DNA of 64,000 nucleotides from an uncultured Candidatus Saccharibacteria bacterium (GTDB lineage: Bacteria > Patescibacteriota > Saccharimonadia > Saccharimonadales > Saccharimonadaceae): assembly GCA_946406315.1 (NCBI GenBank), contig CAMJKD010000004.1:1-64000 (forward strand). The letters run 5' to 3'. Below, in pieces: positions 29,298 to 38,904 of this stretch. A program made the translations under genes and the position numbers. The notes beneath the pieces are model-generated. The model saw nothing but the letters and a program-made list of their open reading frames with translations, did no database searches and was not told the origin of the DNA. Numbering within the stretch: position 1 is the stretch's first letter; every line of letters begins with the position of its first letter.

Positions 29298-29303
29298 ATT
29301 ATA
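29298..29303 (-). promoter_or_regulatory. -10 box of the gap operon
   Basis: Minus strand TATAAT; about 42 nt separate it from the gap ATG, with AGGAG in between. Confidence 0.5.
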
Positions 29304-29346
29304 ACATATGAACTGTGGTATGATAAGGTAAAACGAAAGGAGTAAA

Positions 29347-29868
29347 ATGGCTGATTTTAATCAGGTTTTAGAGCCAGGTGATTACAAGAAGGGTGAGATT
29401 AATGTTGTAATTGAAATCCCAACTGGTAGCAATCATAAAATTGAATGGGATCGTAAGCGCGCATGTTTTATGCTCGATCGCATTGAGCCGATGGCGTTTG
29501 CAAAACCTTGCAATTACGGTTTTATTCCGCAAACACTTGACGAGGATGGTGACGAGCTCGACGTACTCGTAATTACCGATCAGCCACTTACTACCGGCAT
29601 CTATGTAAAGGCTCGTGTTCTTGGCGTGATGAAGTTTGTCGATGATGGGGAAGTTGATGACAAGATTATTGCAGTAGTCGATGATGATCGCAACAATGGT
29701 GACCGCATTAAGACTTTGGAAGATTTGCCAAAGCGCACGATTGAACAACTTGAATTCCACTTTAATCACTACAAAGATTTGAAGAAGCCGGGCACTACTG
29801 AAGTGAAAGGTTTCTATGGTCTCGATGAGGCGATTAAGGTTATCGAGGACGCTACGAAGAGATTCTAA
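29347..29868 (+). CDS. ppa: Inorganic pyrophosphatase
   Basis: 173 aa, family I soluble pyrophosphatase. YGFIPQTLDEDGDELDVLVITD holds the D-G-D-D-L-V metal-binding signature; EIPTGSNHKIEWD and the VDDDRNNGDRIK region are also typical. AAAGGAG lies 4 nt before the ATG. It is divergent from gap and followed by its own terminator. Confidence 0.96.
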   Translation: MADFNQVLEPGDYKKGEINVVIEIPTGSNHKIEWDRKRACFMLDRIEPMAFAKPCNYGFIPQTLDEDGDELDVLVITDQPLTTGIYVKARVLGVMKFVDDGEVDDKIIAVVDDDRNNGDRIKTLEDLPKRTIEQLEFHFNHYKDLKKPGTTEVKGFYGLDEAIKVIEDATKRF

Positions 29869-29875
29869 ATAAAAA

Positions 29876-29897
29876 ACGGCTTGGGGAGCCGTTTTTT
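29876..29897 (+). terminator. ppa terminator
   Basis: ACGGCT-TGGGG-AGCCGT stem followed by TTTTTT, 8 bp after the ppa stop. Confidence 0.9.
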
Positions 29898-30031
29898 GGC
29901 GCAAAGGAAAACCCCGAATGCTTGGGGCTGGGTTGATGGTTGCATTTAGTTGATTATGTCTTTGCGATGCGGCGCCTAAGTTTTTTTGATATACTGGGGT
30001 TATAGAAAAAATTTAAGGAGGTTTTTTACCT

Positions 30032-31213
30032 ATGGGTTTTCTAAAAGCTTTCGGTGGGGCCTTGAGTGGTTCATTTGCCAATCAATGGCTTGAATACATG
30101 GCACCGCCAGCAAATATGACCGATCATACCTTGATTGCACGTGCTGTTCCAGTTACAAAGGCTGGTAGCGAAAATAATGACGGCGAAGAGAATGCTAACG
30201 TTATTTCTAACGGTAGCAAGTTCTTAGTTCCTGAAGGTACTTGTTTAATTACGGTAGAAAACGGCGGTATTACAGGCGTTATTTCTGATCCGGGCGGTTA
30301 TACTTATACAACCGAAAACAATCCTGAAGCTAAGAGTATGTTCTCTGGTGACGGTTTCTTTGCATCAACCTTTGGTCAAAGCTGGAACCAGTTCAAGTTT
30401 GGTGGTCAACCTGGTAATCAACAGTTTGCTTTCTATGTAAACTTGAAGGATATTCTTGGTCTCCGTTACGGTACTCAGAACCCAATTCGTTATAAGGATG
30501 CTAACTATGCAAATACGATGCTTGCCGTAACGAGCAATGGTACCTACACTTTGAAGGTTGTAGATCCAATCTTGATGATTAAGAATTTGATTCCTGCCGA
30601 TGTTATTTCTGGTCAGGGTCGTGCCGTCTTTGATCTTGGAGAAGGTGATGGCGGTGTAGAGGATGGTCTCTTTGCTGGCTTTATCGGCTCCTTAGCGGCT
30701 GCACTTTCTGCATATACTAAGGGAGGTAAGTCCATTGACGATATTCAAGGTGGTACAGTTGAATTTGCAAAGAACATGAACGAAGCCGTTGAGGCTAACT
30801 ACCAATGGGGTACTAAGTACGGTCTCGAAATCGTCAACGTACAGCCAATGGGTCTCGATTGGGACGAACAATCTGTCGAGCTTATCAACAAGTTCAACAC
30901 TGGCAACCTCATGCAGGGCGGCGTTGGTGCTGCATATGCACAGACTCAAATTGCCGAAGGTTTCAATGCTGCTGGTAATAATGGTGGCGCCGGAAACATG
31001 ATGGGCATGGGCATGGGCGTCGGTATGATGGGTGGTATGGCTGGCGTAACCCAGCCAATGGGCACAAACCCAGTAACCGCTCAGCAAAATGCTGCGGCCG
31101 CTGCGGGTGCCGCTGCTGCTGCGCAACCAGCTCCAGCTCCGGAAGCAAAAGCAGAAGAAAAGCCAGCCGAAGGAGAACCGGCTAAAGACGATAAAGCTGA
31201 AAAGGCAGAATAG
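30032..31213 (+). CDS. SPFH-domain protein, YdjI/virion-core-like
   Basis: 393 aa. The layout (GGALSGSFANQWLEYM at the start, an SNGSKFLVPEGTCLITVENGGITGVI beta region, VNLKDILGLRYGTQNP) matches the bacterial SPFH subgroup represented by B. subtilis YdjI. The C-terminus after residue 310 is Gly/Met-rich, then Ala/Pro/Glu-rich and likely disordered. AAGGAGG lies 10 nt before ATG and TATACT about 40 nt before. It heads an operon with two zinc-ribbon membrane proteins, as in the ydjFGHI-like envelope-stress loci. Function is inferred only from family. Confidence 0.82.
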   Translation: MGFLKAFGGALSGSFANQWLEYMAPPANMTDHTLIARAVPVTKAGSENNDGEENANVISNGSKFLVPEGTCLITVENGGITGVISDPGGYTYTTENNPEAKSMFSGDGFFASTFGQSWNQFKFGGQPGNQQFAFYVNLKDILGLRYGTQNPIRYKDANYANTMLAVTSNGTYTLKVVDPILMIKNLIPADVISGQGRAVFDLGEGDGGVEDGLFAGFIGSLAAALSAYTKGGKSIDDIQGGTVEFAKNMNEAVEANYQWGTKYGLEIVNVQPMGLDWDEQSVELINKFNTGNLMQGGVGAAYAQTQIAEGFNAAGNNGGAGNMMGMGMGVGMMGGMAGVTQPMGTNPVTAQQNAAAAAGAAAAAQPAPAPEAKAEEKPAEGEPAKDDKAEKAE

Positions 31214-31222
31214 TTTTAGCTA

Positions 31223-32986
31223 ATGGTGGCAAAGTCCAAGGATGGATTGCATCGCTGTCCGCATTGCGGCTCCAGCGATGTGTCCCTGGACACCAAAGAG
31301 GGGAAATTAAAGTGTAATTATTGTAAGACGCTTTTTGAAGCGAAGAGCGATAATGCGCTGGGTGGTGTCGAGGGGATGAAAGGCGAAACTCGCGGTGAAG
31401 GTGCGGAAGATATTATTCCGGGCGAAGACATCGTGAAAACTTTTCGTTGCCCATCTTGTGGGGCAGAGGTTGTTATTAATACGGAAGAAAGTACGAGTGC
31501 TTCGTGCCATTGGTGTAAGCACGTTTTTTCGGTTAATGAGAAGATTTCAAATGGTGCAGTACCGGATTTAGTGTTGCCTTTTAAAATAACCAAAGAAGAA
31601 GCCGAAAAGAAGATTAAAGCTTGCTTTAAAGAAAATGAAATTTCGGTAGATGCAGATTTTGCGTCGCAATTCAACGCGAGCGATACGCGTGGTGTGTATT
31701 TTCCGTATTTGATTGTTGATGTAAATGGCCATCTTACGATGCGCGGTCAAGGTGAGATTGGTAATGGAAGCAAATCATATAACGGCGCAGAAATCTATGA
31801 TCTTACGCGTGAGTTTGATATTTTAGTTGATGACTTAACAGTTGAATCTTCGGCTAAAAGATTAAACCAAGATACCTGCATTAATTCGAATAATATTATT
31901 AATGCGATTTTGCCGTACGATACGGAAAATGCTGTAGCGTGGGATGCAAATTATTTAAGGGGCTTCGCAAGCGAGAAGCGCAATACAAATGTAGATAATT
32001 TGAAGGAAATTGTTGCGCTACAAACTGGCGACATAGCACGTAACCGTGCAAAGACTGAAACCGCAGCACAATACGATCGTGGTATTCGTTGGGACAAAGA
32101 ACACTTAGGAATAAAAGGTACGAAGTGGAAGGCGGCATATTTGCCAGTATGGTTATATAGTTATAAACGTCCGGCCGAAACGAGTGACGAGAGAATATAC
32201 TATATTGCTTTGAATGGACGAACGGGAGAAATTGCAGCTTGCTTGCCGGACAAGAAGTTAATAAAGAAGACTGAGGGAAAGAAGGTTAGGAAGCCGTCAA
32301 GGGTGATATTGACGGTAGTGTTGGCAACGGTGATAGCTTTCTTTACGATGGTAATATTTGGTTTGTTTGTTTTGGCGGTGCTAGCAATGATTTGGGGCTT
32401 ATATATTATGCCAATCTGGGCGATAGTGTATTATGCTAATTCAAAAAAACGATTACAGTTAACTGGCGGAGCGCAACAGGGTGGATTATTGATTAATCAA
32501 AACGGGCGACATCATCATGAGACGGAGACGGTGGCAGAGATTAAGAATCTTGAGAAGACTGATACCTATGTGAGGTCGGTTGAATATACTTATGGCGCAA
32601 CGATTGTGGGAAAGAATGACGACAGGGTGATTGGCGCTTTATCGACGGGGAGAAGCGAGATGCTCGATAGTGAACGTGGTCGTTTTCAGATGGGGCGCAA
32701 TTATACAAATAGCGGCATGAGCGCTGCGGCGATGAGCTATCGGCGTAGGCAGCAAAAATCGTCATTAGTTGAGATTATCTGGATTGTTGTTTTTGTGCTA
32801 TTTATGTTGATAGCCTTGATGGGCGGTGACGGCGGCGGTAGTGGTAGTGGTAGTGGTAGTGGTAGCGGCAGCGATTCTTCGGATAGTAGCTGGGACTCGG
32901 GTTCGAGTTGGGATTCTGGTGGTAGTTGGGATTCGGGATCGAGTTTCGATTCTGGCGGTGGATTTGATTATAGTTATGATTATTAG
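31223..32986 (+). CDS. Zinc-ribbon membrane protein, paralog 1 (587 aa)
   Basis: Two zinc ribbons at the N-terminus: CPHCGSSD...CNYC (residues about 11-32) and CPSCGAEV...CHWC (about 75-95). A long conserved domain follows (GVYFPYLIVDVNGHL, TWKAAYLPVWLYSY-like), then two membrane helices near 355-395, a cytosolic stretch, another helix near 510-530 and a Gly/Ser/Asp/Trp-rich tail (SSWDSGSSWDSGG). It is a close paralog of the next gene. It lies 9 bp after the SPFH gene, and a joint membrane complex is a reasonable inference. Confidence 0.75.
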   Translation: MVAKSKDGLHRCPHCGSSDVSLDTKEGKLKCNYCKTLFEAKSDNALGGVEGMKGETRGEGAEDIIPGEDIVKTFRCPSCGAEVVINTEESTSASCHWCKHVFSVNEKISNGAVPDLVLPFKITKEEAEKKIKACFKENEISVDADFASQFNASDTRGVYFPYLIVDVNGHLTMRGQGEIGNGSKSYNGAEIYDLTREFDILVDDLTVESSAKRLNQDTCINSNNIINAILPYDTENAVAWDANYLRGFASEKRNTNVDNLKEIVALQTGDIARNRAKTETAAQYDRGIRWDKEHLGIKGTKWKAAYLPVWLYSYKRPAETSDERIYYIALNGRTGEIAACLPDKKLIKKTEGKKVRKPSRVILTVVLATVIAFFTMVIFGLFVLAVLAMIWGLYIMPIWAIVYYANSKKRLQLTGGAQQGGLLINQNGRHHHETETVAEIKNLEKTDTYVRSVEYTYGATIVGKNDDRVIGALSTGRSEMLDSERGRFQMGRNYTNSGMSAAAMSYRRRQQKSSLVEIIWIVVFVLFMLIALMGGDGGGSGSGSGSGSGSDSSDSSWDSGSSWDSGGSWDSGSSFDSGGGFDYSYDY

Positions 32987-33001
32987 AAAGGAGCGACAAG
33001 G

Positions 33002-34579
33002 ATGGCAATAGATAACAAAAAGAACGGAATGAATCGTTGTCCGCACTGCGGCTCAACAGATACGACGCTGGATGTGAAAACAGGGAATTTGAAATGTAAT
33101 TTTTGTCGCTCACAGTTTAAGGGGAACAAGGTCAATGCTTATGGCGGTATTGAGGGTTTAAAGGGCGATGTGATAGGTGCGGGTGCGGGCGATATTATTC
33201 CTGACGAGAAGGTTATCCTAACTCTAAAATGTCCAGCTTGCGGTGCGGAAGTGGTGATTAATACAGATGAAGTAACGAGCGCGCGTTGTCATTGGTGTCG
33301 ACATAATTTGTCGGTAAATGAGAAGATGCCGAATGGCGCAGTACCGGATTTGGTTTTACCATTTAAAACCGAGAAGAAATTTGCAGAAGGCAAGATTGAT
33401 GAGTTCGTAAATAAGCGTAAGTTTTTTGCGCATCCAGTTTTTACGAAAGAATTTTCATCTGAAAATGTGATGGGCGTATATCTGCCATATATGATAGTAG
33501 ATGTAAATGCACACGCATCGCTTTCTGGCGAGGCGGAGCATTTAGTAAAGCGTTATACGGTAGGAAGTGGCAATAGTAGGAAGACATATTATGATGCGGA
33601 TGCTTATAATGTGTCACGTGATTTCGATTTGATGATTGATGATTTGACAATAGAATCTTCTTCGGACAAGTTGAGGCAAGACTTAAAAGTTAATACGAAT
33701 AATGTAATCAATTCAATCATGCCGTTTGACACGGATAACTGCGTCGAATGGAACCCGAGTTATCTGAGAGGATACGCAAGCGAGAAGCGTGATACGAATG
33801 TAGATATATTAAAACCAGCAGTGGAAATGCAGTCTAAGGATATTGCGCGTTATCAGGCAAGGCAAACGATGGAGTTTTATGATCGCGGTGCTAGATGGGA
33901 AAAGGAATCGTTAGAGATTAAGGGTACGAGCTGGAAGGCGGCATACTTACCAGTGTGGCTGTATAGCTATTATCAGCAAGATAAACAACTTATGCATTAT
34001 GTAGCCGTGAATGCGCGAACGGGGGAGACGATGGGGTCGGTGCCAATAAATAAAACTCGTTTAATGATCGTGTCGGCGATAGTTGAGGTGCTAGGGATTG
34101 TATTGGGCTGGTTCTGGTTTAGATTCTGGATTGGCGTTGATATGGATGACGATAATCCGGCTTTATGGGGCGCATTAGGCTTTACGCCTGGTTTTATTTT
34201 CTATTGGGTGCAGACAAATCGTTACAGAAATATGAGTGCGCGACATATGCACGAGAAAGACACGAAGTCGGACGCAAAGAATATGAAGAAAATTGATGAA
34301 CTGAAAGAGCATCGTAAACGTTTGCGACAATCGAGAATACAGGGCGAGAATGGCAATTCAGTGCAAGGTGTTTTGGCGAAGAACGGTGCGAAGATGATGG
34401 GTGAAAAAATGGCAAATTATATCGGAATTGGTCGTATGTTCGGCTCGACTGTCGATCAGACGCCGATTGGGCAGGCGACAATAGAAGGTGCGAAGGTGAA
34501 GAATAAGGTTGCGGGTACGATTTGGACGATAGTTATTGTCGCATTTATTTTATTGTTATTAATTATAGTATTGAGTTGA
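33002..34579 (+). CDS. Zinc-ribbon membrane protein, paralog 2 (525 aa)
   Basis: Shares the two zinc ribbons (CPHCGSTD...CNFC and CPACGAEV...CHWC) and most of the central domain with the preceding gene, including NGAVPDLVLPFK and GTSWKAAYLPVWLYSY, so the pair arose by tandem duplication. It has membrane helices near residues 350-400 and one at the extreme C-terminus (IWTIVIVAFILLLLIIVLS), and lacks the Gly/Ser/Trp tail. AAGGAG precedes the ATG. Confidence 0.75.
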   Translation: MAIDNKKNGMNRCPHCGSTDTTLDVKTGNLKCNFCRSQFKGNKVNAYGGIEGLKGDVIGAGAGDIIPDEKVILTLKCPACGAEVVINTDEVTSARCHWCRHNLSVNEKMPNGAVPDLVLPFKTEKKFAEGKIDEFVNKRKFFAHPVFTKEFSSENVMGVYLPYMIVDVNAHASLSGEAEHLVKRYTVGSGNSRKTYYDADAYNVSRDFDLMIDDLTIESSSDKLRQDLKVNTNNVINSIMPFDTDNCVEWNPSYLRGYASEKRDTNVDILKPAVEMQSKDIARYQARQTMEFYDRGARWEKESLEIKGTSWKAAYLPVWLYSYYQQDKQLMHYVAVNARTGETMGSVPINKTRLMIVSAIVEVLGIVLGWFWFRFWIGVDMDDDNPALWGALGFTPGFIFYWVQTNRYRNMSARHMHEKDTKSDAKNMKKIDELKEHRKRLRQSRIQGENGNSVQGVLAKNGAKMMGEKMANYIGIGRMFGSTVDQTPIGQATIEGAKVKNKVAGTIWTIVIVAFILLLLIIVLS

Positions 34580-34600
34580 TGTCGGAGATATCGGGGGTGT

Positions 34601-34606
34601 TATACT
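34601..34606 (+). promoter_or_regulatory. -10 box of cysS, leaderless type
   Basis: TATACT, 6 nt, ATG. Confidence 0.5.
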
Positions 34607-34612
34607 AGAGAT

Positions 34613-35971
34613 ATGAAATTATACAACACCCTCAGTCGAAATATTGAAGAATTTAAACCGATTGATGCGGAAAGGGTAAAAGTTTATACTTGCGGACCAA
34701 CGGTCTATAGTTTTGCGCACGTGGGGAATTTTACTAGTTATATTTACTGGGATCTTTTGGTGCGAACTTTGGCTTTGAATGGCTATAAGGTTGAACGCGT
34801 GTTAAATATTACCGATGTTGGGCATTTGACTTCCGATGCTGATGAGGGCGAAGACAAGATGGAAAAAGGCGCCAAACGTGAGGGCAAGACGGTTTGGGAA
34901 GTGGCAGAGATGTATACGAATGACTATCTGAAAAACTTTCGCGCTTTGAACATGGTGGAGCCATCGCGAATTTGCCGAGCGACGGATTTTATTAAAGAAG
35001 ACATGGCTTTAGTGGATGTACTAGAGGAAAAAGGTTATTTGTATGATACGACGGATGGTTTGTATTTTGATACTTCGAAGTTTCCGACCTATGCGGATTT
35101 TGCGCATTTGGACTTGGATCATTTGAAAGCAGGAGCGCGGGTAGATTTTAATTCCGAAAAGAAGAATGTGTCAGATTTTGCGGTATGGAAGTGGATTCGT
35201 GATGATGAAGATCATGCGATGCAATGGGAATATAGAGGCAGAATGGGTTATCCGGGTTGGCATCTTGAGTGCGCGACGATTATCCACGAAAAACTAGGTG
35301 AGCCGATTGATATTCATTGTGGTGGCGTTGATCATATTCCGGTTCATCATACGAATGAGATTGCTGAGATTGAGGCGGCCTACGGTAAGAAGATGGCGAA
35401 CTATTGGTTGCATAATAACTTTATTACTATTGATGGGGAAAAGATTTCGAAGTCGATTGGTAATGTTTACTATTTTGAGGACTTGAAAGAGCGTGGTTAT
35501 TCGCATATGGATTATAAGATGTGGGTATTGCAAGGCCATTTTCAGAGCGAGCGTAATTTTTCGTTTAATGATTTGAATGCGGCGAAGCAACGACTATTGA
35601 ATTATCGGAATTTTGCGGCTTTGCGTTGGCAAAAAGATGCTACAGATTTGAACAGTGTGCGTGATGCAGTTATGAGGCAATTAAATAACAATATGAATTC
35701 GGCGGGGGCGTTTGCTGAGATAGATAAAGCTATTAATGTAAATGTTCCAGATGAAGAATTTGTGAAATTTTTGGATGATGCCTTTGGTCTAGGGATTCTT
35801 GATTCAACGCCAGACATTTCGGATGATTTAAAAGAAAAGATTACGGAACGTGCAAAAGCGAAGAATGAACGCGACTTCGTGAAGGCGGATACCTTACGCG
35901 ACGAAATTGCGAGGGAGGGGATTGTGTTATTAGATAGCGTCGACGGTTCAATTTGGCAATATATAAAATAA
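34613..35971 (+). CDS. cysS: Cysteine--tRNA ligase
   Basis: 452 aa class Ia synthetase. The HIGH-equivalent is FAHVGNFTSYIYWDLL, preceded by YTCGPTVY with the zinc Cys. GWHLECATI and HCGGVDHIPVHHTNEIAEIE supply further zinc ligands, and KISKSIGN is the KMSKS loop. The C-terminal DALR domain is short. TATACT lies 6 nt before the ATG, so the message is predicted to be leaderless. The last genes upstream end 33 bp before. Confidence 0.96.
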   Translation: MKLYNTLSRNIEEFKPIDAERVKVYTCGPTVYSFAHVGNFTSYIYWDLLVRTLALNGYKVERVLNITDVGHLTSDADEGEDKMEKGAKREGKTVWEVAEMYTNDYLKNFRALNMVEPSRICRATDFIKEDMALVDVLEEKGYLYDTTDGLYFDTSKFPTYADFAHLDLDHLKAGARVDFNSEKKNVSDFAVWKWIRDDEDHAMQWEYRGRMGYPGWHLECATIIHEKLGEPIDIHCGGVDHIPVHHTNEIAEIEAAYGKKMANYWLHNNFITIDGEKISKSIGNVYYFEDLKERGYSHMDYKMWVLQGHFQSERNFSFNDLNAAKQRLLNYRNFAALRWQKDATDLNSVRDAVMRQLNNNMNSAGAFAEIDKAINVNVPDEEFVKFLDDAFGLGILDSTPDISDDLKEKITERAKAKNERDFVKADTLRDEIAREGIVLLDSVDGSIWQYIK

Positions 35972-35986
35972 TAAAAAAGGGCAAAG

Positions 35987-36595
35987 ATGTCAAAAAACGA
36001 AAAGGATGCAGAGATGATTTTATCGGCGAAGGCCTGTAAGATTACTTGTAAAATATTGAGTATTTTCGCTAAGATTGGTGAAGTGCTTTTAACTGTTGCT
36101 GCCGTTTGCGCAGTGGTTGCTGGGGTGTTTATTTGCGTAAAGCAGAGTGAGATCAACATTAATGAAATGGTTAATTCTGCTAAGAATGAGTTAAATACGG
36201 AAGCATTCGTGTCGATTTCAGGTTCTGGGGTGGAATACTTTTTAAATAAGAGCCATAATGAACAGATAGCTATTGTCTTGGTTGTTCTTGTTGTTGGCGC
36301 AGTAGCTTTATACTTTACTGCTATGATGTTAAGAAATATTCATCGTATCTTTAAGAATTTAGATTGCGGCAAAACGCCTTTTATGGTGGAGAATGTAGTT
36401 ATTATCCAAAATATTGCAAAATGGCTATTTGCCTCGTTGATTCTTTTAGATGTAGCGTCAATGGTTTTGTCGCTTGTATTGAGCGGACAGACAATTAGTG
36501 TAAATATCTCATTAGGTCATTACGCACTGGGTTTTGTATTATTGGTATTGGCGGTAGTATTCCGACACGGTTGCGAACTGGAGAAGGAGAAATAA
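35987..36595 (+). CDS. DUF2975-like four-helix membrane protein
   Basis: 202 aa with four predicted membrane helices (around residues 28-50, 100-120, 145-165, 172-192). The pattern NIHRIFKNLDCGKTPFMVENV between helices 2 and 3 and a final helix ending FRHGCELEKE resemble DUF2975 proteins, which have no known biochemical role. It follows cysS by 15 bp on the same strand. The usual partner, a Xre-type regulator, is not present. Confidence 0.65.
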   Translation: MSKNEKDAEMILSAKACKITCKILSIFAKIGEVLLTVAAVCAVVAGVFICVKQSEININEMVNSAKNELNTEAFVSISGSGVEYFLNKSHNEQIAIVLVVLVVGAVALYFTAMMLRNIHRIFKNLDCGKTPFMVENVVIIQNIAKWLFASLILLDVASMVLSLVLSGQTISVNISLGHYALGFVLLVLAVVFRHGCELEKEK

Positions 36596-36607
36596 GATGT
36601 AAAAATG

Positions 36608-36632
36608 CCCCTCGTATGGAGGGGTGTTTTTT
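36608..36632. terminator. Bidirectional terminator
   Basis: CCCCTC-GTATG-GAGGGG stem with TGTTTTTT on the right and an A-run on the left, between convergent genes. Confidence 0.85.
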
Positions 36633-36637
36633 GTGGG

Positions 36638-37789
36638 TTAATTATTCGCAATAAGTTTTGACTTATCTTTAGGTCTTTTTAAGTCGCTGCCGTTGATTTT
36701 GCCGTCGTCCATAAGGTCGTTGCTATATTCTTCGATGAGGACGCGTATACATCCGGCAATTGGGATTGAGATGATGGCGCCGAGAAGACCAAAAGTATAA
36801 ATGCCGATGGTGACTGCAGAAAGGACGGCAAGAGCAGGAAGGTTCATGCCTTTGCCCTGGATCTTTGGCGAGATGATATTGGATTCGATTTGTAGATAAA
36901 CGATGGTGTAGATAAAGAAAGTTATGCCGGCGCCGATTTGGCTGAATCCTAGCAGAAGCGCAACGAGAGTGCCACCTATAAAGGAGCCAAACATTGGAAT
37001 TAAACTAAAGACGCCAGTAATAAGACCAAATGGAAGGGCGAGGCTGGGATTGAGACCGAAGATGAGACTGAGAATAAAAACGGCGGTCATAGTAAAACAG
37101 GCATTGACGAGTGCGACAATTATGGCACTTGAGACGTAGGTACTGATAGTTTGCGAGAGACGGTAAACGACGTGTTCGGCTTTTTTTGCACCGTTTCCTT
37201 TAAAATTGCTCCAGATTTTTTTATTAATTCCTGGACCTTCGGTGAGCATAAAGAAGGCTAAAACGAGGGTTAGGATAATAGTGGCAATAGCGCTACCGAG
37301 TGCGGCAACGGAGTTAGTTAATGTCGAGCCAACGTTGTCTAATTTAACAAAGTTTTGAGAAAATTCTCTAATTTTTCCAATTGCTTCCTCGCGGAAATTA
37401 TTGATACGCAAGGTTTCGCCGATATTATCAATAAAAGTGAGATTATTAGTGGCGCCATCAACGATGTTTGGAAGGTTTTTAGCAAATTTTGCGGTTTCGG
37501 AAATGATAGTAGGCACAACTATGGCGATGAATGCGCAGATAAAGCCGACGACTACGAGGTACGCGAGTGCAATTGGGAGCTTATGAGTTTTATTTTTATT
37601 AGGAAATAGATTTGCGATACGGCTAATTAAAGGCTTAATGGCGAGCGCAAAGAAAAGGGCGTAGCCAATTATCAGTAGGCCTTTTCTTGCCGCAAATAAA
37701 AGATAACCCGCCGCAAGGAAACCGATTATGACAAGCCAGAAGCGAATGAATGTTTTAGTGTCGATCTGAACTTTAGTTGTAGTGCTCAT
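36638..37789 (-). CDS. AI-2E-type transporter (PerM/YdiK family)
   Basis: 383 aa, with about eight membrane helices in the family layout: an N-terminal trio, a cytosolic-type central domain (residues 90-170), and the conserved C-terminal GLITGVFSLIPMFGSFIGGTLVAL and LAVLSAVTIGIYTFGLLGAIISIPIAG. The family includes quorum-signal and ion exporters. Substrate is not predictable. ATG 37787-37789 is chosen because TATAAT sits 6 nt upstream; the ORF-track start lies before that box. Confidence 0.88.
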   Translation of the reverse strand: MSTTTKVQIDTKTFIRFWLVIIGFLAAGYLLFAARKGLLIIGYALFFALAIKPLISRIANLFPNKNKTHKLPIALAYLVVVGFICAFIAIVVPTIISETAKFAKNLPNIVDGATNNLTFIDNIGETLRINNFREEAIGKIREFSQNFVKLDNVGSTLTNSVAALGSAIATIILTLVLAFFMLTEGPGINKKIWSNFKGNGAKKAEHVVYRLSQTISTYVSSAIIVALVNACFTMTAVFILSLIFGLNPSLALPFGLITGVFSLIPMFGSFIGGTLVALLLGFSQIGAGITFFIYTIVYLQIESNIISPKIQGKGMNLPALAVLSAVTIGIYTFGLLGAIISIPIAGCIRVLIEEYSNDLMDDGKINGSDLKRPKDKSKLIANN

Positions 37790-37795
37790 GAAGTT

Positions 37796-37801
37796 ATTAT
37801 A
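37796..37801 (-). promoter_or_regulatory. -10 box of the AI-2E-type transporter, leaderless type
   Basis: Minus strand TATAAT, 6 nt, ATG. Confidence 0.55.
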
Positions 37802-37825
37802 GCATTCCAAAAAGCATTAGCGCTA

Positions 37826-38904
37826 CTTAGAGAGTTCAGCGCCTTTGCAACATTTGCATAGGAGCCATTCTTAAAGTTGTATGTATTCTAGCATAGTTGT
37901 AATAGATTAGGTATTCTTGAATGCTCTTAGTAACTTCAGGCAGCGTTCTTGCGGTATATGGACCAATAGATTCTTCTCGCATTGTTCGGTTAAATCGCTC
38001 AATATGCGCATTATCATTAGGCTGACGCACTCTCGTGTGTCGGATTGGAATACGATGCTTTGCGAGAATATCTTTGAAGCGTTGTCCAAATTCTCGACCG
38101 TTGTCGCACTGGACCATCTTAAAACTAAAGCCAAACTCTTTTTGAGCTGCAAGCACGGCATTCGCCGTGCTTGTTTGGCTGTATGAGTATCCTATGCGAG
38201 AATAGGCTAGCCTTGTATTCACATCAATAATATTCGTAATATATAGGTGCTTTCCGCCGAAGTGGTTCATTAGGAAAACCGTATCCACTTCAACTAGATC
38301 GCCTGGAGACTCTGCTTTTGGTCTCCTCGGGTTATGCTTAGCCCAATACTTCTTACCATAAAGTCTAACTCTCTGTAATTTGTATCTTCGAACAATCCTT
38401 CGGACACTCGAAAAACTAACTTCAAGATTCTCATTCTGAAGCGTTAGCCAAACTACGTAGTTGCTTCGACCAAGCTCGAGCTTGGTCTCGACGATGTGTG
38501 CCACAAGGCGCTCGTCTAGAGCGTTCGGATGCACCTTAGGAGCAGAAGATAGGGTTGGCACTAGCCATTTGAGGCTAGACAAACGAAAAGTGGCGCCCTG
38601 AAGCCTACGCGGCCTTCCGTAGTTATTGAAGTCTGGATAGTTATTTAGCTCGCGCCACTTTTTTATCCAACGATAGATTGTACTCCTATTTCTTCCGTAG
38701 CGTCTCGCAACTTGCGAAACGCTACGATGCTCAAAGAAAATCTCTTTTAGCGCTTTTTCGCGTTGTTTTTCGATTGCTTTATCTATACAATATGCCATAG
38801 GTAGTTTCCTGTTTAGGTTTTTGAGGAACTTTAAGTATGAAACTACCTATTTTTGTTGGCAAGTACTGTCAACTATTTTGTTGCAAAGGTCCTGGACCCT
38901 AACG
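37826..38904 (-). mobile_element. Complete IS481-like insertion sequence (1079 bp)
   Basis: One transposase ORF flanked by imperfect inverted ends (CTTAGAGAGTTCAGCGCCTTTGCAAC against CGTTAGGGTCCAGGACCTTTGCAAC read inward). The element is bracketed by GCGCTA at 37820-37825 and 38905-38910, a 6-bp target duplication. The left boundary is confirmed by the second copy at the window start, which stays identical up to the same base. It is inserted between the AI-2E-type gene promoter and the -35 box of the 39010 gene. Confidence 0.85.
37836..38798 (-). CDS. IS481-like transposase
   Basis: 320 aa. An N-terminal helix-turn-helix (HRSVSQVARRYGRNRSTIYRWIKKW) precedes an rve/DDE integrase core with the first Asp in LVEVDTVF, the second in VQCDNGREF, and the Glu in NAHIERFNRTMREE, 34 residues after the second Asp, so the acidic triad is complete. 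The C-terminus is YNYARIHTTLRMAPMQMLQ. The ORF is intact, with no frameshift of the IS3 OrfA/OrfB kind, so it is probably active. IS family name is by general resemblance. Confidence 0.9.
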   Translation of the reverse strand: MAYCIDKAIEKQREKALKEIFFEHRSVSQVARRYGRNRSTIYRWIKKWRELNNYPDFNNYGRPRRLQGATFRLSSLKWLVPTLSSAPKVHPNALDERLVAHIVETKLELGRSNYVVWLTLQNENLEVSFSSVRRIVRRYKLQRVRLYGKKYWAKHNPRRPKAESPGDLVEVDTVFLMNHFGGKHLYITNIIDVNTRLAYSRIGYSYSQTSTANAVLAAQKEFGFSFKMVQCDNGREFGQRFKDILAKHRIPIRHTRVRQPNDNAHIERFNRTMREESIGPYTARTLPEVTKSIQEYLIYYNYARIHTTLRMAPMQMLQRR

